Assembly (NCBI GenBank): GCA_964619555.1
Contig: CAZUDV010000017.1
Location: 22,096-86,095 of the forward strand
Direction: 5' to 3'
Length of the DNA: 64,000 nucleotides
Origin: JAGOPY01 sp964619555
Lineage (GTDB): Bacteria; Bacteroidota; Bacteroidia; Bacteroidales; JAGOPY01
The translations under genes and the position numbers were made by a program. The notes under the pieces were generated by a model. That model was given only the letters and a program-made list of their open reading frames with translations. It ran no database searches and was not told where the DNA came from. The number at the start of each line of letters is the position of its first letter. Position 1 is the first letter of the stretch. Positions 53,996 to 61,900 of the stretch are shown piece by piece.

Positions 53996-54318
53996 TTTTT
54001 TCGTTGTGGTTCCACGACTGGAAAGCTCCCTCGTCACCACCAGTCGGCGGTTCCTCAGTCCGCCTCCCCAGGTCGCTCCACCACAACTTGTATCAAGAAG
54101 AATAATAAACACAGTTGCCACAAAAGCGACATTATATTTTACGGTGGCTGCCGAAGGCAGACATGCCATCGAGCGAAGGCGATGATGGCAAGTAAAATAT
54201 TCAGTCGCGTTGTGGCAACTAGGCCTGCCCGGCCCGAGGGCAAATAAGATATATTTATGGAGATCGCATTAGAATAAGGTATCTTTTTAAGCAAAATGAT
54301 TTTTTTCGTTGTGGTTCC
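53996..54318. other. Structured gene-free region: candidate ncRNA or replication/transfer origin
   Basis: Part of a 580-bp gap (53914-54496) without a coding frame. An exact 18-bp direct repeat TTTTTTCGTTGTGGTTCC bounds it (53996-54013, 54301-54318). Inside, GTTGTGGT (54003-54010) pairs with ACCACAAC (54080-54087), and a 28-bp imperfect stem (54114-54142 with 54192-54219) encloses two hairpins: CTGCC/GGCAG (54149-54161) and TGCCATCG/CGATGATGGCA (54164-54190), i.e. a three-way junction. The word CGTTGTGG occurs three times directly. GC content is higher than in the flanking genes. It may be a non-coding RNA or the element's origin. Confidence 0.5.
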
Positions 54319-54468
54319 GCATCAACCTCACCCATTATGTCCATCTCTCTAAACCGGAAGGCGGGGGCATGTAAACGATATAAAGGCATGATAATTAGTA
54401 TTTAATAGTAGAAATATACTGTTAAAAACTTTTTCCCATATTCCATGTATTTCTTCGTGTTTTTAACG

Positions 54469-54476
54469 TATCTTTG
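54469..54476 (+). promoter_or_regulatory. Promoter -7 box of 54497-54901
   Basis: TATCTTTG followed by C, exact match, 20 bp before ATG 54497. Confidence 0.55.
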
Positions 54477-54496
54477 CCTTGAAAAAAACACACGTT

Positions 54497-54901
54497 ATGA
54501 ATAATCAAGAGTTTGTTAAACACATAAAGGAAAGAGAGAATGTACTCTTGAAAGAACTTGAAGCATTAAGGACATTGTTAGAGTTATATACTAATGATGG
54601 TAAAGCTGTTCAGGAGTCTCCTGCAAGTATTAGTACGAGTAATACATTTAGACCTAAAGGTAATGATACATGGGAGGATTATGCAGTAGCTATCCTTGAA
54701 CATTTAGATAAAAAATCAAAAGCAAATGAGGTAGCGAATGTAGCTATTGCTGCAAATCCTAATTTAGCTAAGCAAACAGTTATTAATGCTATTAAGGGAA
54801 AATTGTCTAAATTAAACATTCATGGTACGATAATGAGTGAGAAAGGAGAATTTCAAAAAGACGGCTATTTATACTTTATAAAACAGAAGGAACCAATTTA
54901 A
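54497..54901 (+). CDS. Small putative DNA-binding protein of the accessory element
   Basis: 134 aa from ATG 54497 (a TTG at 54479 lies next to the promoter). N-terminal coiled coil (residues about 1-35, VLLKELEALRTLLELY), Ser/Thr linker, and a C-terminal winged-helix-like domain (WEDYAVAILEHLDKKSKANE, INAIKGKLSKL, DGYLYFIKQ). Very AT-rich codons compared with its neighbours, a sign of foreign origin. No named family recognised. It stands alone, convergent with the next small gene (4-bp overlap). Confidence 0.75.
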   Translation: MNNQEFVKHIKERENVLLKELEALRTLLELYTNDGKAVQESPASISTSNTFRPKGNDTWEDYAVAILEHLDKKSKANEVANVAIAANPNLAKQTVINAIKGKLSKLNIHGTIMSEKGEFQKDGYLYFIKQKEPI

Positions 54902-55050
54902 TTGGTTCCTAAACAAGTCTGGTAATCATTATAGCCAGGAAGGCAGGACAGCTTCAACAAATGAGTTGAGTACTTATATGAAGTCTCATCAGCTTCTGAA
55001 GATGCTCTTACTGTCGGGAAAGGGGGTGTAACAGCACTCCCTTTCTTCAT
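54898..55050 (-). CDS. Possible 50-aa protein with leaderless-type start
   Basis: An ATG frame (MKKGSAVTPPFPTVRASSEA start) beginning only 3 bp after a complete promoter (55054-55083), so the mRNA would have almost no leader. The peptide is soluble and not recognised. The excellent promoter argues that something is transcribed here; the peptide itself could equally be a decayed gene or an RNA gene read by chance. Confidence 0.35.
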   Translation of the reverse strand: MKKGSAVTPPFPTVRASSEADETSYKYSTHLLKLSCLPGYNDYQTCLGTN

Positions 55051-55053
55051 TTG

Positions 55054-55083
55054 CAAAGGTAATAGAAATTTTTTCATTGTCAA
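55054..55083 (-). promoter_or_regulatory. Promoter on minus strand
   Basis: TTG (55081-55083), 19 bp, TACCTTTG (55054-55061): matches Bacteroidota consensus boxes and spacing. Confidence 0.65.
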
Positions 55084-55151
55084 CATAAATGGATGCACAA
55101 TCATTAATCCAGTAGAGAAATAAAATTCAATTCACCCTTCACGAGCATACT

Positions 55152-55183
55152 AAAAAGAGAGCCCGGCGACAGCCGAGCTCTCT
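55152..55183 (-). terminator. Terminator of radC-like gene
   Basis: Interrupted stem GAGAGC-CGGC / GCCG-GCTCTC with minus-strand T-run TTTTT. Confidence 0.75.
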
Positions 55184-55204
55184 GAATTTTAAGCCGAAGG
55201 TTAT

Positions 55205-55660
55205 TTAGATCAGCCCTTCATCTGCGAAGGAATAATATCCATCGGTAGTGACGATCAGGTGATCCAGGACAGCAAGATCGAGCAATTTGCCGCCCTCAAC
55301 CAGCTTTTTGGTGAGGTGGATATCTGCTTCAGACGGGTTGGTGTTACCCGACGGATGGTTATGAAGCAGGATCAGGGAAGATGCATTTGCCTTGAGGGCG
55401 TGCTGGAAGATAACCTTTGGATCAGCGACAGTTCCGGAAACGCCGCCCATGGAAACCTGTGAAATCCCAAGAACCCTGTTCGCACGACTCATTAAGAGAA
55501 TGCAAAAGGATTCACGGTATTCAAGGTCGTCCCAAAGTGGCAGAACAAGCTCATAGCAATCGCGGGAGCCTGCGATCTTTGGGCGATTAGCGGCCTTGAT
55601 CTTGGTGGAGTAGGTGACGGAAATTTCGCAAATAGAAAATAAAGATGAAGTAAGAAGCAT
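55205..55660 (-). CDS. radC: RadC-type JAB domain protein
   Basis: 151 aa from ATG 55660. The JAMM/RadC motif HNHPSGNTNPSEAD is complete; LPLWDDLEYRESFCILLMS and VFQHALKANASSLIL-type segments match. Full RadC also has an N-terminal HhH region, absent here; such short forms are common on mobile elements. The open frame continues upstream to 55774 through the leader ORF because the leader stop (TAA in the two other cassettes) is CAA here. I chose the start by position: the gene start lies 25 bp after the leader stop position in all three cassettes. A fused 189-aa product is the alternative. Confidence 0.85.
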   Translation of the reverse strand: MLLTSSLFSICEISVTYSTKIKAANRPKIAGSRDCYELVLPLWDDLEYRESFCILLMSRANRVLGISQVSMGGVSGTVADPKVIFQHALKANASSLILLHNHPSGNTNPSEADIHLTKKLVEGGKLLDLAVLDHLIVTTDGYYSFADEGLI

Positions 55661-55935
55661 TTGTTTCGCTGTTGCCCTACAGACTTGTGTTGGCATCTGG
55701 CGCGCCGGGTTAGAAATGAAATTTTTGCGCAACCAGTACCGGATCGGAAATTCTGCCGCAAGGGTGACGGTCATTTTCTTTTGCCGATATCAATGGCCAG
55801 TAGCGACAACAGAACCCGGTTCTCGTGGAGTGGATAGGCTGTTGATTTCGGCGTGAAGAAGAAAATGACGGAACATGAAATGCATCCAGCCCTTGCCGGA
55901 AGAGATTTCCGATATAGGTAAATTCGTGTAAAAAT
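55661..55935 (-). promoter_or_regulatory. Shared leader, copy 1 (before radC), with conserved upstream ORF that lost its stop
   Basis: Closely similar to leaders at 56246-56470 and 56977-57290. It contains promoter-like TTACCTATATC (55911-55921), a palindromic GAACCGGGTTC region, and the leader ORF 55685-55774 (MTVTLAAEFPIRYWLRKNFI start). The ORF's 30th codon is CAA instead of TAA. Confidence 0.75.
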
Positions 55936-56047
55936 CGAGTTACTAAAACGGTAAAAAGGAATGAGGGAAGGAAAGTTGTTTCTTTTTGCCAGGCTTTTAC
56001 TTTGCAACCAACACCCAAAGAAAAAGCTAAGCAGTTAAAGAACGAAA

Positions 56048-56083
56048 CAAAAAAAAGCCTCCGGTGGTTATTCCACCGGAGGC
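56048..56083 (-). terminator. Terminator of 47-aa gene cassette
   Basis: Perfect 11-bp stem GCCTCCGGTGG / CCACCGGAGGC, minus-strand run of eight or more Ts. Confidence 0.85.
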
Positions 56084-56101
56084 AGCTCTAACAGGTGAAT
56101 A

Positions 56102-56245
56102 TTATAAATTCTTCAGGAATTCATAATATTCATAGGTAAGTCTGGCAGGGTTTTCTGTTGCCATACGCTGAGCATAACCTTCGTAATAAATGCCATCGAT
56201 GTAAGCGATGAATTCGGAAGAACGGGAAAGTACGGAAAGACTCAT
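56102..56245 (-). CDS. 47-aa protein of unknown function in leader cassette 2
   Basis: Begins MSLSVLSRSSEFIAYIDGIY and ends TYEYYEFLKNL; Tyr- and Glu-rich, soluble. It has its own shared-type leader upstream (uORF stop 25 bp before the start) and its own strong terminator 18 bp downstream, so it is very likely an expressed small gene. The phrase FIAYIDGIYYEGYA looks like a small KTSC- or stand-alone beta-alpha domain; no family can be named. Confidence 0.7.
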   Translation of the reverse strand: MSLSVLSRSSEFIAYIDGIYYEGYAQRMATENPARLTYEYYEFLKNL

Positions 56246-56470
56246 GTTTCTTGCCGCTGCCCTGCGGACTTATAAAGGCATCTGGCTCGCCAGGTTTAAA
56301 ATGAAAATTTTGAACAAGTCAAACCGGATCAGAAATTTAGGTGCAATGGTGACGGTCATTTTATCACTTAAAATGAAGGAATATGAAATACCGGAGCAGG
56401 CAGCTCCATCAGGAGGACTACGAAGGCCATTAGCGGCAAACATTTGTGATATAGGTAACTTTGTGAGGTA
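56246..56470 (-). promoter_or_regulatory. Shared leader, copy 2 (before the 47-aa gene)
   Basis: Most diverged of the three copies. Contains TTACCTATATC (56448-56458), a block CAGCTCCATCAGGAG shared with copy 3, and the leader ORF 56270-56359. The gap 56246-56604 holds nothing else except the terminator at 56553-56586. Confidence 0.75.
56270..56359 (-). CDS. Conserved 29-aa leader ORF, copy 2
   Basis: ATG to TAA, 29 codons (begins MTVTIAPKFLIRFDLF, ends LASQMPL). Exactly the same length as copy 3 with no indels although the rest of the leader varies in length. Ends 24 bp before the start of the 47-aa gene. Basic and hydrophobic. Could be a leader peptide controlling the downstream gene by translation coupling or attenuation. 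Confidence 0.55.
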   Translation of the reverse strand: MTVTIAPKFLIRFDLFKIFILNLASQMPL

Positions 56471-56552
56471 ATTGAGTGAAAAGACAAGAAGAAGATTGGT
56501 GGGAAAGAGAGTTTTTTTGTTTACCCTGTTTTCCAGGCTGAAAAGGGAGCAT

Positions 56553-56586
56553 AAAAAAAGCTCCGATGGGTAATCCCATCGGAGCT
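56553..56586 (-). terminator. Terminator of ArdC-like gene cassette
   Basis: Perfect 12-bp stem AGCTCCGATGGG / CCCATCGGAGCT with seven Ts on the minus strand. Confidence 0.85.
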
Positions 56587-56604
56587 GAATGTTTGAATGA
56601 ACTC

Positions 56605-56976
56605 TCACTCAAAATACTTCGGTTCATGTACCTGAGCATTACTGAAAAGGTAGCAAAGCGGCCAATACTTAAATTCATCATTTTCGCCTTCCTCAGGCTC
56701 AGGATTGGCAACTTTTCGAGGACTACCCCATACTGAAAAGGCCTTTTCGCCTTTAATGACAGACTTACCTTCTTCTTTCCATTGCTGGAAAGTCTTAAAG
56801 GCAGTATGGACTCCATCAGAAGAATAGATCTGAATAAGTCCTTCATTGACTGAATCGAAGTCAGCAGCGCCGGACTTCATTTGAAGCTGAAGAACCCGTG
56901 AAAGCTGTTTCAAGTTTTCACGGCGCATTTTATACAGCGCTTTAGATTCGGGAGTAGTAGAATGCACGATAGTCAT
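56605..56976 (-). CDS. ArdC N-terminal (ssDNA-binding) domain-like protein
   Basis: 123 aa from ATG 56976, placed 25 bp after the leader ORF stop as in the sister cassettes. The segment TFQQWKEEGKSVIKGEKAFSVW and the end CYLFSNAQVHEP resemble the ArdC/TraC-like ssDNA-binding domain (QW..G..V.KGEKA..V, then F(N)..Q). The metallopeptidase domain of full ArdC is absent. Antirestriction-type proteins of this kind protect incoming mobile DNA. Confidence 0.78.
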   Translation of the reverse strand: MTIVHSTTPESKALYKMRRENLKQLSRVLQLQMKSGAADFDSVNEGLIQIYSSDGVHTAFKTFQQWKEEGKSVIKGEKAFSVWGSPRKVANPEPEEGENDEFKYWPLCYLFSNAQVHEPKYFE

Positions 56977-57290
56977 AATGTCTGCCCCTTGCCCTGGGGA
57001 CTTATTTTGGCATCTGGCGCGCCGGGTTAAGAATGAAATTTTTGCGCAACCAGTACCGGATCGGGAATTCTGATGCAAGGGTGACGGTCATTTTCCCCAG
57101 CCGATATCAATGGCCAGCAGCGACAAATGAACCCGGTTCTCGTGGAGCGGATAGGTTGTTGATATCAGCTACAAAGGGAAAATGAAGGAACACGGAGTGC
57201 CGCAGGAGGCTGGTTCCATCAGGAGAGCCTTCGCAGGCCCTTGTTTTCAGATATTACCGATATAGGTAAATTCGTGGAAAAATCGAGTTG
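56977..57290 (-). promoter_or_regulatory. Shared leader, copy 3 (before the ArdC-like gene)
   Basis: Longest copy; nearly identical to copy 1 over 56990-57190 and with the extra block shared with copy 2. TTACCTATATC at 57259-57269. The gap 56977-57369 has no other gene. Confidence 0.78.
57002..57091 (-). CDS. Conserved 29-aa leader ORF, copy 3
   Basis: ATG to TAA, 29 codons (begins MTVTLASEFPIRYWLRKNFI, ends ARQMPK). Versus copy 1: two synonymous changes and only a few amino-acid changes, no indels, same frame. Ends 25 bp before the ArdC-like gene. Confidence 0.6.
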   Translation of the reverse strand: MTVTLASEFPIRYWLRKNFILNPARQMPK

Positions 57291-57369
57291 ATAGTGCTGG
57301 AATCCAGAAGGGAAGAAAGGAAAAGTAAAATGCTTGACATAGAGAAAAATAGATTGCCAGACAAAAAAT

Positions 57370-58923
57370 TTACCTTTCCACTATTAATTTCCCTCTAATT
57401 ATTTTGTCACTTAGATCCTTGACGAAAATAATGTAAATGCCTTGAGATAATGATGTTAAATCCAATGTTATATGACGGTCAACCGGAACTGTAACCATTT
57501 GTATAACCCTCTGGCCTAAAATATTATAAACGGCCAGTTCAACTTTTGTGTTTGGGATATTTTCCGGAAGTGTGAGTACAACCCAGTCTATTGCAGGATT
57601 CGGCGAGATTTTTATCGTTAATTCATAGACTTCTTTTGTGGGGATATCATCAATATTGACAAACAATCCGCAATCCAGATCTACGGTATCCGAAGCAATC
57701 TGGTAAGGACAGAGGCTGTCGTATGTTATGGGTTGATTATACAGGGAGTCATCTTCTAAATTTTCATTCATTTTCCACATATATATGTCCCAATTCCCAT
57801 CGACATAGTAATAACCAAGTACGAGAATTTTATTATCGAAAGATCGGATGATGGATGTTGGGGGATGATTGTCATCAAGCAACCGCCTTTGAGTTTTCAA
57901 TAATCCATTGGTGTCTGTCTTTAATATATCACAATATCCCTCATTATAAGTAGGATCGTTTGTCCAGGTCAAACCTACATACATTGTGGTGTCATTTACT
58001 AATAATAATGATTTTGCTCCACCGCGTTCGATAGTGTCTCCCATTAGCGGAAATTGAGCAATCACTTCTCCATTTAAATTAAATTTCAACATATGAGGAA
58101 TTTTAGGAAGTCCGGGGAAAGATAATCCCGTTGCAGTGTAAACACAACCATTTGATGCAAAAACCGAACGATTGGCAGCTCCCTCATAGCCATTGGGCCA
58201 TCTGATATCCCATAACTGTTCACCGGAAGTATCAGTTTTAATAAATAGTGGTTTTAAATTTGGGCTGAAGCAATATCCGGAAACCAGATAATCCGCGTCG
58301 GGTGTCAAATTAAGATAAGTTGGTTCTTCATTACTTAATGTGGAATCTTCATTTGCCAGGTGCCTGATCCAGATAGGTTCCCCGTTTTCATCCATTTTCA
58401 CTAAGCTTATTCTGATTTCCTCTGCATTCCCTCCATAGTACTGCAACATGCCAATAAAGGAACCATCAGGAAGAGATATAACTCCGGGTGCAGTATTATC
58501 GTGAGGTGATAAAAATATTTTACACCATTCGATTTCCCCACATGAATTTAGTTTGATAAAAAGGGGATCTCTCCAAATATCTTCCTTAGCAGTGGCCCCA
58601 CAAACAACCATGCCGTTATCGCTTGTTTTATCAAAGTCGATGAAAAAATTTTCAACAGATGGATCACCAAACTTTTTATCCCACAGGATATTACCGTTAA
58701 TGTCAGATTTGATAAGCCAACCAAATTGAAAATGGCTGGCATCCTGTAATGTTGATGCACAAATCAAATAACCTTTATCATAATTTTCATCTATTTCATA
58801 ACCTAGTGCCCTGATGTTATCACCAAAAATTTTAGGCCATGTCTGACCAGATAAATCATGAAGCACAATTATTAATGCAATTGTCAGAGCTGTCTTAATT
58901 GTTAAAGATTTTTTTAAGTTCAT
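57370..58923 (-). CDS. T9SS-secreted protein with beta-propeller-like repeats
   Basis: 517 aa: signal peptide (to about LSGQ, 27), repeated blocks of the kind IKSDINGNILWDKKFG, IKLNSCGEIEWCKIF, VKMDENGEPIWIRHL, IKTDTSGEQLWDIRW, which build a propeller of about 70-residue repeats (about 30-415), and a T9SS C-terminal domain from ISPNPAIDW to the end. Presumably surface protein of unknown ligand. Stop is 80 bp from leader copy 3; belongs to the chromosome or a new region right of the element. Downstream partner of the big protein upstream (37 bp gap), likely one transcript. Confidence 0.82.
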   Translation of the reverse strand: MNLKKSLTIKTALTIALIIVLHDLSGQTWPKIFGDNIRALGYEIDENYDKGYLICASTLQDASHFQFGWLIKSDINGNILWDKKFGDPSVENFFIDFDKTSDNGMVVCGATAKEDIWRDPLFIKLNSCGEIEWCKIFLSPHDNTAPGVISLPDGSFIGMLQYYGGNAEEIRISLVKMDENGEPIWIRHLANEDSTLSNEEPTYLNLTPDADYLVSGYCFSPNLKPLFIKTDTSGEQLWDIRWPNGYEGAANRSVFASNGCVYTATGLSFPGLPKIPHMLKFNLNGEVIAQFPLMGDTIERGGAKSLLLVNDTTMYVGLTWTNDPTYNEGYCDILKTDTNGLLKTQRRLLDDNHPPTSIIRSFDNKILVLGYYYVDGNWDIYMWKMNENLEDDSLYNQPITYDSLCPYQIASDTVDLDCGLFVNIDDIPTKEVYELTIKISPNPAIDWVVLTLPENIPNTKVELAVYNILGQRVIQMVTVPVDRHITLDLTSLSQGIYIIFVKDLSDKIIRGKLIVER

Positions 58924-58959
58924 TTAATATAGAATCTAAAATACAATCTTTATAATGTT

Positions 58960-61900
58960 CTAATGACTAGTCTTTATAAGTTTTTCTGATTCAATCTTTT
59001 TAGAATTTATCAATAAACTTATAAAATAGATACCGTTTGAGAAATTTGATAAATCAATAATCACTTGATTTTGCTCAGAATCGAGTTCAATCATATTCAT
59101 TCTTTGCCCTTGTAGATTGTCAATTACTATGCTACCTTTTTCTCCGAAATCAAGCGAATTGAAATAAGCAATTACGTAATCTCCGCTGGGATTAGGGAAT
59201 AGTACGAGATGATCCTCTTCAGGAAAATAAAATTTTTGTGGATCAATGTGATAATATGCCGGGTATGCTTTGACTACGGCTGGAAAAGCCACAGATTCAT
59301 TGTAGTCAATGTGTCTTCCTCTTAAGAGTAGCCCTCTTGCGTAGGCATTGATCAATGGGAGATCATTATTCATAATAGTGATCAGTGATTGAACTGAGGC
59401 AGAATCGAGATTATGAGCACAGAGATTGCTATCCTTCATCATTTGAAGAATATCAATATAGATAAGATAATCCTGGTGGATTTCAAGTTCCCTGGCGGTC
59501 AATTCAAATGTTGTCAAAATATCATCCAGAGCATCCATAGCTTCACCAGGCTGGTTGTTTTCGCAGTAGGTAAACGCAAGACGGTATTTTGATTGAAGGG
59601 ATGATTCGTTCTGAAAAAGGTTGATCAGGCTATCTTTAGAGTCAATGATCGTAGAATCGGTGAGATATTCACGGATCAACCGGCTTAATGCCCTTGACCG
59701 GTATTGTTCCCAGTAACCTATCTTTGATTCAAGGCTTTCCAGTGCCCCAATCTGGTCCAACCCTTGCATGATGTCTGCCATCATGTAATCGGGCATGGGA
59801 TCATACCGCCCATCCACCGCTTCAAGGATTCCTTGTGATTTTGCCGCTTGTGGATTGGCAGCCAGCACATCCCGGATCATGGCATTCGGAAGTACATTTT
59901 CTTTATAGATGGCCTGCTTAAGGATCGTATCTGATAAGTAGGGAGAATCTGTGAGCAATTGTTGACGCAGTTCGAGTGCTTCCTCAGGAAAGCTGGTGAT
60001 GATCTCAAAGTCAAGCTCATACGTATTTCCTCCGTCAAGAGAAGTGTTGTAACTATTTTGTAGTGGGAGCAATTGTGAATTAGCTTCTGAAAATTCCAAC
60101 CGTGGATCAGAATAGCCTTTATAATGATTGTTATTTAAGCTAGATGGGCATGCTTCTTCTTTCTCAAATGGAATTTGTTGATTATGCAAATGAACAGTTT
60201 CTTTTGTGATGTTGCTGTCAGAAGGAAAAGTAGTGTATGTCGCATCATAAGCATGATGATAATAGCTTATATGATCAGAATCATTGAAATAACTCCAATA
60301 GTATTTATGATTGCTGCCGAAATCTTTTGCTTTAATATTCTGGACCTGTGCGGTAAAAGTATTTCCAGCCAATGATGAGCTCAATGTATCATCTGCACCC
60401 TGGTTTTCTTTGATACCGACATACCTTCCTCTTCTATAATTTGAATCTTCAACTACTAGCATGTCATTCAGGCAGGTCCGAAAATCATTGCATTTGAGGC
60501 ATAGCCCTGTATTTTCCCCTTTATTGATTCCTTCTGCTATGATTCCCGCATCAATCCCGATGAAGGAATTATTGTAGATTTCGTTATTGTCTTCACCGGA
60601 GTCTTTTACATAAATGCCAATTTTGGCAATAGACCCCGAATCTGGAACTACATGGTAAGGTCCCAGGAAGCAGTTGTTCTCAATATGGTATCCTGTCGAT
60701 CCATCCAGATACAGGCCGCCGTAGAAGGCATTTTCCAGTCCCGGGATCTGCCGGTTGTCCAAGCAGGAATAAAAGCGGCATGATGTGATTTCAGGCTGAT
60801 GATATCCGGAAAGATAAATTCCGGCAATGTTGCTGTCGAAGACAGTCTCCGAAACACTGAAATACCTGTTTCCACCGGTGTTAAATGCACGAATGCCGTA
60901 CCTGAGATTTTCGAAATAACTGGAATCATAATTCTCACAAGGGTATATGACATCCAGACATTTTCCTTTCACGGAAATTTTGGAGTCAAATACCAATATG
61001 CCGGTCCCCTTGTCGTTGTCGTCGAATGCATGGCCGGGGACATCCTGGTTTCTAAAAGTGCAGGAGTAGAAATCGACTCCTTTCACTCCATCGAGAATCA
61101 CATGTGCATTGGGCTTTGATAAGACCAGGAGAGGATCATATGTTTTGAACAGGCAATTCATGAAATTGCTGAAATTATCCATCTCGCTGCCATGGTATGG
61201 ATTGTCATTGATGAACGGCAGAAATTCTGCATCCACCTCATTATTCAGGAAAATTCCATCCTCTGCCTTGACAATCCCGCCCGAGCCTTCATACAAAGTA
61301 TCCCCCTGAAGAATTTTACCTGCAAAACAACCCGTATGAGCGTATTCAATGCAACCATTGCGCTTGATATCCAGGAATCCCTGGTTGGTATCAGGGTACT
61401 GTGACAATGAACTGTCGCCCCATACCTGGATTCCGTTCCACAATTCATCCCCGCAGGATTTTGTCAACTTCCCTCCATTGACCACCAGTTTACCTCCGGG
61501 CTCAATGATGACATCTGCTTCGGGGCTGAATAATACAGTTCCGATAATGGTCAGTTGGCCACCGTCCTTTATATGCAGGTCGCGGTGCTGCGACCGGCAC
61601 GAATCCGCCCAGGTGATCTCAGTCTTAACGGAATCATAATCAGGTGATGTTTCACACCCATTCAGCACCAACGTAAATTCAAAAGTGGAATCGGGGTACA
61701 GGTCTGGCTCGCTCAAATGAATGTGCAAATGTACTAAAGAACCGGGCGTTGCCCCGGCTAGAACTTTGATTTGAAATGAAGTCGTGTCACCCTCCATGCA
61801 AATGGATTTTCCGGGGAGGTAAACAGTGTCGAAATATGCGGCAGGATCCTGGTATTCGATCGTTACAACGCCGTAGTCCGTCATATTGTATTGAGCCAGG

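Noticed and set aside
55710..56018. Minus-strand frames across leader copy 1
   Set aside because: They cross the promoter-like block and differ in frame between the leader copies; only the 90-nt uORF is conserved.
50045..57370. Right attachment site (copy of tRNA-Ala 3' end)
   Set aside because: No stretch matching the T-arm and acceptor end of the tRNA was found by eye.
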